Positions 35,873 to 47,290 of a stretch of 64,000 nt of DNA are shown here, one piece after another; position 1 is the first letter of the stretch; the number at the start of each line of letters is the position of its first letter. The stretch lies in contig BLAL01000283.1 in assembly GCA_015698045.1 (NCBI GenBank), positions 1-64,000 of the forward strand, read 5' to 3'. Position numbers and translations under genes: made by a program. A model generated the notes under the pieces. It saw only the letters and a program-made list of their open reading frames with translations, was not told where the DNA came from and searched no databases. Origin of the DNA: Rhizophagus clarus (taxonomy: Eukaryota; Glomeromycota; Glomeromycetes; Glomerales; Glomeraceae).

Positions 35873-37887
35873 TTAATTTATTATATCAGCAACATTGTCT
35901 ATTTCCATAATGTTTCTTTCGTCATCTCCATCACCGTGTTCATCAATTTCTTGAATTTTTAAATTAGAAATTTTATTGATACTTTCAGTCAGTTTATTTA
36001 ACATTGCTTTCGGATTAGTTGGTTCGATTATTATGTGATCATCACTTCCATATAAATCTTTAATCGTTTGTAAATCAAGAGCTGTTAAAAAATTCATATA
36101 ATAAATATTATCTGCCTCAAAATCAGTAACAGACATACCAACATCAACAATTTGATCAAACGTGATACCCCCATTAATCAAATCTCGCAATCTTTTGGAA
36201 CTCTCTTTTCTTCGACGTTCCGTTCTTGGGGTAATTTGTTGTAATGCGCAAAACAAATCCCGCTCCAATTGACGTTCTAGTAGCTCTTGTTTATCAACAT
36301 CATCATTGTATTTATCTGCAACGAATTGTTTAAACTCTTCATATATATAAATTAAATTCATTCTATGATAAAACTTATACGCCTTAAATGCTAATTCGAT
36401 TTGATCAGATTTTTGCTTCTGGTAAATCCACTGGGTAACTCTCTTTTTTGCCGATGGCATATCAATAATTTTTATTTGTTCGTTTGAAAACACATCAAAA
36501 GGCTGTGTTAAATTTCTATTATGACCAATGAGAGAATCACTATTATTAGTTACTAGTTGGGAGCGGTCATGAGCTATTTTGATGGCCTTTTCACGAAGTT
36601 CTCTTCCGTATCTTGAAAACTTTTCTAATTTCTCATTCCTTTTTTTTAGGGCTTTATAAAATGCAAACAATATGATTAATATTTAAATCGTAATTGATAT
36701 TTAGAATGATAATAAAAATTTAAAATATCATTTAATATTTACCCTTTTCCTTTTTGATAGAATCAGTGGTCGTATCAGCATTTAATTCTTCATTAGATAA
36801 TTCTTCATTGATCTCCTCAACAACAATGTTATTGATTTCAGGTTGATTTACAAAAACTGATGATGATGATTTAGGTAATTTTTTTAACCGTTTATTTACT
36901 TTTTGTAACCAAAATTTTAACATGGGATGTAATTTCTTCATACGATCCCAATTTATGTATGCAGGTAACGTTATATGAGCCCAATTAAGATCATCTGATG
37001 AAGCGGATCTTTTAACTTCCTCTGCATATCCAAATTTTTGATGTAATCGTGTGTTCAATTCTTCCCAAATCAGATTAACATCATCATCTAATTTGCATTT
37101 CATTAAACTAACATCATTTGTTAGAATTAAATTAAGGTCACGACTATTGGAATTATTGGGAACATTGGTTTTGGACGAAGATGACGACGACGATGATGTA
37201 TTCACTAATGATTGATTGGCATTAGTCTAATTATTTATTAAATGTATTTTATTAGTAATAATTAAATTATAATTTATTCACCATATTTATAAAATAAATT
37301 ACCTGCTCAAGGTTGATCGGTTTTTCAAGGTGCATTTTATAAACTTGCAATTCTTGAATAGCTTTATTAGCCTTAATCTCCGAATTACTAAATTTTTCCT
37401 AACAAAATAAATTAATTTTATGAAAATAAACCAAAAAAAGAATCATAATTTATTTAATTTACCTCTAAATTTTTTATTATATCGTTATATTTCTTTATTA
37501 TGCTACTTTCTTTTAAATCAAACTCCTTCCGTAGCTTTTCGATCTTATGATAATAACAAATCATTTGTATTAGATTAAAAACAAAAATATAAATGTTAAC
37601 AAATACATATAACAACATACATTATTTTCTTCGGTCAATATATCTTTATTGACAATAGTACAACTAGACTTAACCAAGTCTATAATAATTTTATCTTGAT
37701 GTTTGCCATAATTAATAAAGGCACGCTGATCCTGAATAGCAATGTTTCTCAATTTTCCTTTAAATTTTGTCCATAATAAACATATGGAGGCATTGATTTC
37801 GTATTGATCAGAATCTGTTAAAATTAGAGATTCAGAGGAATTTACATTAAAAGATTTTGTGGCCATAATTACGGTATTATTATTCAA
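35873..37887 (-). CDS. unidentified 568-aa KDZ accessory protein
   Basis: Five exons (37887-37621, 37543-37463, 37398-37303, 37226-36743, 36651-35873) join in phase to 569 codons including the stop. The N-terminal region has SICLLWTKFKGKLRNIA, then coiled-coil exons (EKLRKEFDLKESSIIKKYND, EKFSNSEIKANKAIQELQVY), a serine run, a repeat of the first motif (LIWEELNTRLHQKFGYAEEV), LNWAHITLPAYINWDRMKKL, a long helical basic region (REKAIKIAHDRSQLVTNN; RQLERDLFCALQQITPRTER) and an acidic tail. The two related W..L/F..K.. motifs may be an internal duplication. No enzymatic motif is recognised. Location inside the transposon, opposite in orientation to the transposase, suggests a conserved element function such as complex assembly or DNA binding. 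An alternative start is the ATG at 37866. Confidence 0.75.
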
Positions 37888-40377
37888 ATATTATAAATAG
37901 TGCTATATCAAAAAATCTTACAACAAAACACTTTAATAAAAAGCTTTTCAACTGAACGAACTTTTATAAGTAAATTATAATTTTTTTTTTTTTTTTTTTT
38001 TGTGGCTTTGTAAGAACTTTGTAAAAAAGTGCTTTATTGTTTAATCAAAAGGGGTAAATTTTTTGCGCGTTATCCATTGTCCTATAATTAGTAAAACCAA
38101 TCATTTAAATAGATCATTGTTATTCAACACGTAATAACTTGCAGAGAATATAACGTGTTTTCTATTGTTCTATAAAAGGGGCAATTTCAGATCAATCAAA
38201 CAAAGATTAACCAATCATATTTAGAACAGATTAATTACCCTGGCTATTCAACACGTGCTTAGGTGTCAGATTGGTATTTGAAATCATTATACAATTAACA
38301 TTCACTGTTAATTATTAATAATAATATAGTTGATGCCACCTTTACAAACGTACTTTATTGACAATTATGTAATTAACTAAATTTTATAATTATAATGAAC
38401 AATCAATATTTGAATTATTGGTATGTCTTTTTTTGTAGTACATCCTTTTTGGCTTACATCTATTTTTTTTAAAAAAAATTAGATCGTTAAAAATAATAAT
38501 AAGCAATTATATCTCTTATACTAAATATCCCTAGTCCCTTTGCGTTGTTAAAAATAATGATTTGCAAATCACTGATCAGTTGTGACAAAAAATCAAAAAT
38601 CTTAAATTATTTTTTTTTAAAATATCTTAAATAGCAGAAAAATAAGGAAAATAAAGTTGTCCTTTAGGGCCTATTTTTTTTTAATTTCTTTAGTGATCAG
38701 CAACAAAAAATTTTTTTTTTGATTCGGCTAATTGAAATGTTTATCATAGCCCAAAGCTGATCTGTGATTGAGAAAAAAGAAAGATTAAAAAATAAAAAAA
38801 TAAATAGATGATTAAAAAATAAATAGATGATTAAAAAATAAATAGATGATTAAAAAATAAATAGATGATTAAAAAATAAATAGATGATTAAAAAATAAAT
38901 AGATGATTAAAAAATATAAAAAAAAAATAGATGATTAAGAAAAAAAATACGAGATTAAAAAAAAATAAAGGATTAAAAAAAAAAAAGATTTAAAAAAAAA
39001 AAAAAAAAGATTAAAATAATAAAATAAAAGATTAAAAAAAAAATAAAATAAAAGATTAAAAAAAAAAATAAAATAAAAGATTAAAAAAAAAAAAAAAAAA
39101 ATTAAAAAAAAAAAATAAAAGATTTTAAAAAAAAAAATAAAAGATTTTTTAAAAAAAAAATAAAAGATTAAAAATAAAATAGATAAAAGATTAAATAAAA
39201 AAAAAAAAAATTTTTAAAAAAAAATAAATAAATAAATAAAAGATTGATTAAAAAAGATTTTTAATAAACATTTTTTCCATATTGTACTTATATTTCAAAT
39301 ATATTGTTTGATTTGCTTATCGTCATGACATTTATTTTGATCGGAATTATTTGTATCAATTTCTGAACGTAAAAGGAAAATAAATAATTTAAACTAACTA
39401 AATTCTTTATTTAAAATATTATTTAATAATATAGCGAGTAAGTTATTTATTTAATTTTATTATTATATATTTATAATATTTACATATATATGTATTAAAT
39501 AATATTTTTGAGCTATAATTAAGCTAGTGTGATCAAGATGGGCGATCATTGTTATTTTTTTATATTTCGCTTTATGTCGTATAAAAAAACAAACAAAAAA
39601 TTTTTATTTGTTATTTTAGTCTATAAAAGTTTCTTGTTATATTGTATGCAGCAATCACGTCTTAATTGTCCTATGATCTTAATATTATTAACTTTCTCTT
39701 TTTATTGAAAATCATCAGAAAATTGGTGCTAATAACCAATAATATCTAACAAATCTAGAATCCGCCATATCTATCATTTATAATCTTTATTTTTCTTTTG
39801 TTCCACCATAGACCAATAAAATATCAAAAGTTTTTTAATTACAATATTTGTTTGTTCTATATTCTTTACAAATAACATTACAAATTGATCTATTTGTCAT
39901 TAATGTTCTATGATATTTTTACGAATACAATCGCTCATTCATTTTGTTATAATTAGTAATACACCAAATTATTGCAATAACTGCTTGCTCTATATTTTTT
40001 TTTTTGCATTGCTAGTCTTTGTTTTTACTATAATACCATTGTTACGATTGCAGTTTAGTAGCAAATTTCTTATTTATACGTCCAATTTTTTTCAATTGCA
40101 AGAATTTTCTATCTTTTGAAGATAAATTTTAAAAAAAAATGCAGCAATCAGAATCCTCAAAAGTATATATTTTATAAATATTATATTTTGATAATATGTT
40201 AAATCAATAATATCAATATTAACAGATTTATATTATTTAATTTAAAGAGTAATAATAAGTCGAATGATTTAAAACTTAGGACAAAAATAAGCAAAGAAAA
40301 AATAGGTTAGAACTTCAAAATGATTTACTTTTTAATTAAAATAATGTGATACCTCTAATCTTTTATTAATTTTAAAG
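37888..40377. promoter_or_regulatory. divergent intergenic region of the KDZ element
   Basis: This 2.5 kb region lies between the divergent accessory and transposase genes. It contains CCAAT words (about 38096 and 38210), a TATA-like TCTATAAAAGGGG at about 38170, repeated ACACGT words (38120-38260) and a long purine-rich simple-repeat tract (38790-39250). The missing first transposase exon should lie here. An ATG at 40140 (MQQSESSK) is followed by a GT, but joining it to 40378 breaks the frame. Confidence 0.45.
38790..39255. repeat. simple-repeat tract in the KDZ element
   Basis: About seven perfect copies of a 19-bp unit (AAATAAATAGATGATTAAA) grade into GATTAAAAAA-type purine repeats for a further 300 bp. 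This is slippage-prone DNA, likely length-variable between copies of the element. Confidence 0.9.
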
Positions 40378-43300
40378 GACCAAAACACTATAGACCATAT
40401 ACTGTTTCTTTTAATAATAAAGACGGAGGAAAAACTGTTATAAACAAATATGCTAAAGGTTCAAATAAATTTAAATTTTCTAATCAAGCAAAGAGTTTAA
40501 GCAATAATAAAAGTGAGGAGCAAACAAATGAAGAATTGGAAAATTTTGAATTCGATTTTGAGTTGTCAGATAATTATGAATCTAATAATCCTAAAACAGC
40601 AAATTATCGGCAAAAGCAAGACAAACTTGCAGCAAATTGGAAAGCCGTATTAGACGATATATATAATTCAATATTGGATAATGAAGTAATGCCAGACAAC
40701 CCATCTTGCTTTAACTGTGATAGTATTGCTACATTAAAATGCTTGGACTGTGGACCAAAAATATTCTATTGCAATAATTGTTTTAATCATTTTCATAATA
40801 AAATTAATTTATTTCATTATTGTATATATCTTGATAATTATCAATTCAATTCAAATGAAATTAAGCTGCCACAATTGTGTGTGGGAAAATGTGAACATCC
40901 AGTGAGTAAAATATTAACAGTTTTCCTAAAAGGTATGCGTAAGGATATACATTTATTTTAGTTATTTTAAATTTAATTCTAATTACTTTTTTTTCAGGAT
41001 GGTTTTATATACAGATTCCAACATGTGAAGGAATAATAGAATCTTTAATTAAAAACAGATTATTTCCAGCATCACCCTGTAATCCAACGTTAGCATTTTC
41101 ATTTGACGTATTTGATATGTATTATCAGTTACTTTTTGAGGCACAAGTCTCACATTTAGCATTTTGCAAAGTTCTAGAGGCATTTCAATATCAGCAAAAT
41201 ATCAATCGAGTGAGTTTTTTCACTTATTAGTATTTGACATTATTAATTTTTTAAATTTTATATATAACTTTGCAATAATATAATAGAATATATACAGTCT
41301 ATTTATATCGGCATTTCATAAATATCTTGGTTTTAAATCAAAACTGCAAGCCGATTTAAGAAAATATTATGAAAGTGAATCAGATAATAATTTTGAATGT
41401 CCTGCATGTCCACAGGTATCATTTGCATATTTAATTAATGCAATCATCGTTTATTAATTATTATATTTTATAATTTATAATAAATAATTTTCTAGCCAAA
41501 TGAAAATAATATAACTACTATTATATCTTTTGATGGGAATTTCCAACTTAGAAGATTAAAAAGTTCAGGAAATAGTTGTGAAGATAGACTCGTTAATGAT
41601 AGATTTATAATTTCAGAGGAGTTTTTTTCAAACTGGGTATCAAATAATCAATCATTTTGTAACAATAAATTACAGGTAATATTTAACAATTCAGTAACAT
41701 TAATTATTTGATAGTTTAAAATTAATACTATGATTTTATTTTTAACAGAAAGACAAAAAAATTGATATTACGTCCTGTGAATCAAATTTTAAAGCTGCTG
41801 ATCAATTAAGGTCTTTCAATAAGTCTAAATTTCTTGATGATACTGGTATTTTTGGTAGTACTTGCAGACATGGAGTACCCTTGAAATTTCTTAATTTAAA
41901 AAAAATGGGAGAAAGGTAATATTAAAGTAGCAAACTAGTCTACGAATTCATTTCCACGTAGTAGTTTCATGTGATCTTAGTATAAAGAATTGTCATTTGT
42001 CGCAGCATTATTTGTCACATGAGCAATTTCTTAATGTCGATAATGCTGGCCAAAACTAATCCACTTTACAGTAGACGACCTGCCCAATATTTTAATTATG
42101 AATAAATAAATTTGTTAAATAATTATTTCTAACAATTATTCAATAATTTTATAGATATATTTTAGCAGAATGCTTAATTGATAATTTTCGACACAAATTT
42201 TCAAATTCTGACCAGAAATTTATTTTTTTATATGATATTGCTTGTTCATTTCATGCTCATATTTCTAAGTCCAATAATCCTTTACATTTATATCAAGATC
42301 GATTTAAATGGGCAGTATCAATTTTTCATGCTTATGCTCATACACCAAGTTGTCAAAAAATTTATCATCCAAGGACTATAGATTCAATTGGTCTTACTGA
42401 TGGAGAATCATTAGAAAGGCTATGGTCATATCTCGGGAAGTTTGTAAATATAACTAAATACATGAAATCAAATCATAGATTAGATATCTTAGGAATGGCA
42501 CTTGAGCATATATACCAAAAATCAATTAAAAGACTGGGTAAATCGTTTATTTCAATTTATTATTTGCATTGTTTACAAATCAATGTGTTAATAATTTTAC
42601 AAATTTATTTGTATTAAATAAAGCCAATAATCTTTTAAAAAGATTTAAAAATGCTCAAAAAGTAGAAAAGGATTCTTTAGAAAAACTGGCTGCATTTGAG
42701 CAACAATATCAAATGACATTCCAATTGATTGAAGAAATAATACAAAAGCAAAAAGAACACGAATATTGTATGTGACAAAATATAATTTTATATTATTTTA
42801 CTTTTTTTGTCTATTTATTTATTTTTTATTTACTTTTGTTTAATTATCAAGCATTTAAAAATAATTTAAAAAGTGAAGATGCTTATTTTGAGGCATTGAT
42901 GGAATTTAACACTGTAAAGTTAGTATATTTGTTGTAAATTTTAATCTTTAAAAATATATATTTATACCATTCTATATTTATTAGTAATAATATTTCAAAA
43001 ACTAATAACGACAAAAAATTGGAAATACTTGAGAAAAAAAGATTGAATGCTCTTAAAAAAATTGAAAATTTTGAATTAAAATTAAATATTCTTGAGTCAC
43101 ATCGTTGGAATCCAATGGATTCTAAGTATTCTAATTATCTTGTTAATTACTGTATTAACCAACTTAATATTATAATTAATAAACTAAGAAATGAAAGAAA
43201 TGAATATTCTTTTAAAACAGCATATTTATATGACAAAGATCATAAAGGTAAATAAATTTATTTTATGTAAATAATAATAAGTAATATAACAAATAATTAA

Positions 43301-44042
43301 TTAATCAACTAATTTCAAATAAGGAACTAAAATTTCTACAAAAATTAAAATATCTAGTGCAAATTCAATTTCTAAAATTAACCAATTGATATCTAGATAT
43401 AATGATACGAGAAATCTTTTACCTCCACAACAACAAGCTAATTATCCATTAGCTTTAATAAAAGAAGTTCTAAATAATCAATCAACTTTTTGGATAAGTT
43501 TAGATGTTAATACAAATGCAGACACTCAAATTCCACAAATAGTTATATATAATGCTATTCAAAAATTCTATAATCTACATCGAAGTAAAGAAGAACAAAA
43601 TATTTTAAAAACTGAAATTACAAGACTTGTTGATTTTTGGACCAAGCAAAAACAACAAATTGAAAATGTTATAGCTAAATTGGAAAAAAAGGTAAAAGGA
43701 TATTTGTTAAATTATTAAATGCCCAATAATTAACCCAATATCTACTTTCTATATTATTAGAATTCCATTTACTATTACTTAAAAATTGAATTGCAAAAGA
43801 CCAATACAAATTTAAAAAATTCACAATATATGTATAATAAGATCTTTGAAGACAATGATTTGTCAAACTCAAACCAAATAATTGAAAGTGAAGACATTGA
43901 GGAATTTGAAAATGTTATTGAAGAGGAGTTTGATTCTGGTGATAATGAAGAGGAATATTTTGAAAATGACAATGAAGAGGATGTTGAAGAGGATGTTGAA
44001 AATTTTGAAGAGGATTTTGATGAATACTTTATTAATAACTAA
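40378..44042 (+). CDS. KDZ-superfamily transposase (first exon unresolved)
   Basis: Eleven exons (40378-40932, 40998-41209, 41287-41415, 41496-41675, 41749-41915, 42155-42537, 42624-42767, 42852-42918, 42985-43247, 43324-43691, 43761-44042) join in phase to 915 residues and a stop; the reading starts mid-codon at 40378, so a 5' exon with the initiator is missing from my model. Near residues 105-140 is a cysteine cluster (CFNCDSIATLKCLDCG, FYCNNCFNHFHN) of the type attached to KDZ transposases. The catalytic core follows: FSFDVFDMYYQLLFEAQVSH, FECPACPQ, ISFDGNFQLRR (first Asp), CRHGVPLKFLNL, FLYDIACSFHAH (second Asp), IFHAYAHTPSCQ, then GLTDGESLERLWSYLGK (acidic catalytic residue). The C-terminal half is coiled coil with a long Glu/Asp-rich tail. 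It cuts and pastes the element by DDE chemistry (family knowledge). No lesion is visible. Confidence 0.88.
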
Positions 44043-44869
44043 GATTATTTTAATTAGCTTAATTTTTTTTATATTTCACATTGATATATATACCATGCCT
44101 GATTTCTTTTCAAATAGTGATTCTAATATAAATATTAAAAAATATTTTGTTTACATAATAAAAATTTTATTTTTCATGTATTGTTATTATTATTACTTAA
44201 TATCATTATTTCAGTTAACAAATAATTTTATCACACATTTTTTTTCTTGATATTTCCGCGGATAGTGTTTATTTATAAGTCTATCATTAATCAAAATAGT
44301 ATATTTTCATGGATCAGCCTTGATATCATTGTCATCACGCCTCCACCGTGATGATCAATGATATCCACGACTTCCCATGAAATAACTAATTTATACCACA
44401 GAGACTAACTGAACGTCCTGTATACGGTTTTTAACTATTGATGGACTATTTATCCTGTTCATTTAAATAATTACCATCCATAAAATAAAAATCAAGGACA
44501 ACTATTAGGATTTCAATGATTTTCATGATGCAGCCGTGAAAATCAATCCCCAGTTCCCGTGAAATAACTATTACATAATTTATAATTATACAAATATTTA
44601 ATTTCTGATTAAAATTGAAATCATTTATTAATGGAATAGAAACTCAAAGAAATCACAAAAGAACAGATACAACAAGAACTTCACTTTAACAGCAATGTTG
44701 AAGATTTTGCTTTAAGTGTTACAGCAAGACTAAGTGATATATTCAAGAAATATTTCCTATCAAGCACTATAAATACTTATCCCAGCAGGATTTATAGTCG
44801 CAAAATATAAGAAATTAAAGAGGAAGGTGATAAGACATAAATAATGCGAAAAAGAAATATTATGAACAT
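44043..44869. other. non-coding interior of the KDZ element
   Basis: No gene. It holds a hairpin (GTCATCACG...CGTGATGAT, about 44332-44360) and two related segments ending CC(A/G)TGAAATAACTA (about 44385 and 44570), suggesting a short direct repeat 185 bp apart. Confidence 0.45.
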
Positions 44870-45530
44870 AAATGTCAGGTCTGATAAGAAATATTATGTG
44901 TAAGCTAGCTATTGATAATAAATATAATGGACAAAAGTTTATGTCCGACAAGAAATATCATAAGCAAACTAAATAGATGATAATATGTCACAAATATATA
45001 TATATATGTCTATGTCAACTTATTTTAATAAATATCATGGACATAAATTTTCGTACCAAACAAGAAGTATCATGAGCATCTGATAATAAATATTACAGAC
45101 ATAAATATTCGTACCTGATCATATAGCACACATAAATGTCTGTACCTAATCATGAACATTTGGCAATACATACGGACATAAATGTCTGTAACTGATCATA
45201 AGAAATTGATGGTAAATGTCAAGAAATATCATGAGCAAATATTACAGACATAAATGTCCGTACAACTGTTAACAAATATTATGGACATAATAAATGTTCG
45301 TACCTGACCATAAGCAATTAAACAACAATATCACAGACATAAATGTCTGTACTTTATAAGAAATATCATGAGCATCTGACAACAAAAATCACAGACATAA
45401 ATACTCGTACCTGATTATATCACACACATAAATGATCATGAACATTTGGCGATACATACGGACATAAATGTCTGTAACTGATCATAAGACAAGAAATATC
45501 ATGAGCAAATATTACAGACATAAATGTCTG
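44870..45530. repeat. right subterminal array with GACATAAATGTC palindromes
   Basis: About a dozen diverged units with the core (A/G)GACATAAATGTC(T/C)GTA and spacers such as CTGATCATAAGAAATATCATGAGC. It is inverted relative to the left array and more degraded, with irregular spacing. Confidence 0.85.
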
Positions 45531-45610
45531 TACCTGATAAGAAGTATCATTTAAAAGCTATGACTGACAATATAATAATAGATATTGAATTTCCTCATAA
45601 TTGACTAGCG

Positions 45611-45759
45611 TGTTGTATTTTTGTCCATGACGCAGCATGAAAGGTGGAGCATATCACGGACGTGGGTTAAAACCATGGGCGGACCATTAAGGATATAACC
45701 TAGGCACTTGAGACACGAAATTTAAGGTTAGATCCTTTGTTGATCGGTCGGATGGGGTG
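45611..45759 (-). repeat. right terminal inverted repeat of the KDZ element
   Basis: Reverse complement of the left end; the outer part reads ...TTGATCGGTCGGATGGGGTG. A short open frame crossing it (45700-45909) is not taken as a gene. Confidence 0.85.
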
Positions 45760-45767
45760 TATATTTT
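45760..45767. repeat. right 8-bp target duplication of the KDZ element
   Basis: TATATTTT directly follows the terminal GGGGTG and is identical to 32804-32811. Confidence 0.85.
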
Positions 45768-46851
45768 TATTCTTTACACGAGGCTTGAAAAGATTTGCAT
45801 GAAGCATAAAGCAAGAACCAATAACTTTTGAGATGTGACGGCTTACAAATGAGGCGTTGTTCGGCTGTGATGAAATTTTCTTCACGCTTATTTTAACTAA
45901 AACAGACACATTTTAAAATTGCAATTATACCAAAAATATATATATATATATATATATACGTACACATACAATATATTATGATCCATTGCATCTTTAACAT
46001 GATGATTATCAAGATAAACTTATTCGCTAGTTTGATCTAATTTATATAAATGGGATTTTATTAATGTTTAATCGTAAATTACATGAAAAATTATTATTTG
46101 GGTTTAAATTGTTTATAAAAAAAAAAGATCATATTTTTGTAACGAGATATTATCGTAATACAGTAAATTAATTTGATGAAATACTACATGAATATGTGAT
46201 TTTATTGACCGATCAGAATTTTAAAACCATTTACTCCGGCTAAAAATATTTTTAAGCACGTATTGATTATGCGTGAAATTAAAATTTTTCTTAATGTTTA
46301 TAATTTAAAATTTTAATTATAAATTGATTAATAGAAACGTTAACAATTAATAAATGTATTATTTATTTTATTACTTTATTTATTTTATTAGTCAGTTTAT
46401 TGGTTTTTGACTAATATTTTGTCAGTAGCTAATTCTTTTTCCGGTCTAGAGCATTATATCACATTTTCTGTAAAACGAATATGAAAAAAAAACGTACAAA
46501 ATTAAATGCAATTCGTGTTAATATATCACCATGAGAAATGCAATTAAAAATGTGTAATCATGTAATACATATATTTTCAATTAGAGAGATATTTCCAATT
46601 TCAGGGAACTAGCTTAAAGTGTTGCTTTGTCAATGATGTGTTATCGAAAATATGTTACTCATTTTTTATTACTTAATGCAAAAATTAAGGCAGCAAACAA
46701 GTTACTGCATATGATTTCTCTTACAGTACGTGCTTATCAACAAAAATTAATAAGTTGCCCATATCGGGCTTATATTATTTATATTGCTAAATATTTTTTT
46801 TATATTATCGGACTTTTGCTCATTCTTGTTTTCATCTTTATCTTTTAAGTT
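45768..46851. other. gene-poor stretch right of the KDZ element
   Basis: A (TA)n microsatellite lies at about 45938-45958. A minus-strand frame at 45780-45909 (start MSVLVKISVKKISSQ) and a hydrophobic plus-strand frame at 46627-46848 are open but have no support beyond length. Confidence 0.45.
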
Positions 46852-47290
46852 TTAAATAGCCCACGTCTTCTGTGAACCTAAAAAGATGATCTTCTGATTT
46901 ACCGGACCTGGCTCTTCTAATCTATCGAACCGATTTTCGAGCTGGGTTTCGATTGGCTTGATTCCTTCCCTAACTTCTTTTCTAACCATACAAGTTGCAC
47001 TATACGCGACCCCTTTGCTTAACAATACTAGTTACCCTGCCAGCGGCTTTGAAAAGTTTATTTGGGATAACTATATATGGTAAAAATTAGTACATTATCT
47101 GTTAATAAATTTATTCTTAATTATACTACTTACCATTACCATTCGTGGCATGAAGTAATCTATTTTGAGATCTTGGAGGTCTTGGAACGATAAAATTTTG
47201 AAATATCTTTTTTCTTGTTTAGAAATAGAAATTTTGTTGTTTGTTTGAGAAAGTTTCTTTGATGATGAATTTCTTAAAATTCTTAAAAAA
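46852..47290 (-). pseudogene. small unidentified gene, probably decayed
   Basis: On the minus strand an upstream exon (QNFIVPRPPRSQNRLLHATN) ends at a GTAAGT donor (47134). A second exon begins after TATATAG at 47070 with IPNKLFKAAGRVTSIVKQ, then, after a one-base frame change, GVAYSATCMVRKEVREGIKP and IETQLENRFDRLEEPGPVNQ to a TAA at 46852. The second exon is GC-richer and codon-like. The join is in phase; the frame change suggests decay. Size and a basic, Pro/Arg-rich start could suit a small mitochondrial protein, but that is a guess. Confidence 0.4.

Larger units (their letters stand above)
32812..45759. mobile_element. complete KDZ-superfamily DNA transposon (12,948 bp)
   Basis: Terminal inverted repeats start CACCCCATCCGACCGATCAA and match for about 100 bp with three differences, with weaker similarity beyond (to a shared CATGCTGCGTCA near 150 bp). 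An exact 8-bp duplication TATATTTT flanks it. Inside each terminus lies an array of palindromic GGACATAAATGTCC units in inverted orientation (33057-33726, 44870-45530). Three multi-exon genes occupy the interior: two on minus (34079-35546, 35873-37887) and the transposase on plus (40378-44042 plus an unresolved first exon). All three splice without frame breaks. The preserved duplication, near-identical ends and intact reading frames indicate a recent insertion that may be autonomous. KDZ assignment rests on the transposase (cysteine cluster, FDGNFQ, YDIAC, GLTDGESLERLWSYLG). Confidence 0.9.

Noticed and set aside
32812..45759. Endogenised giant virus or other viral island
   Set aside because: Large size, several genes and long inverted repeats could suggest it, but the 8-bp duplication, KDZ transposase and eukaryotic introns explain the block fully.
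45700..45909. Small minus-strand gene
   Set aside because: Its C-terminal third is simply the transposon terminal repeat read in frame, and the rest has no recognised motif.
46627..46848. Hydrophobic 73-codon ORF
   Set aside because: Hydrophobicity follows from AT-rich codons (Ile, Phe, Tyr); it overlaps nothing supportable.
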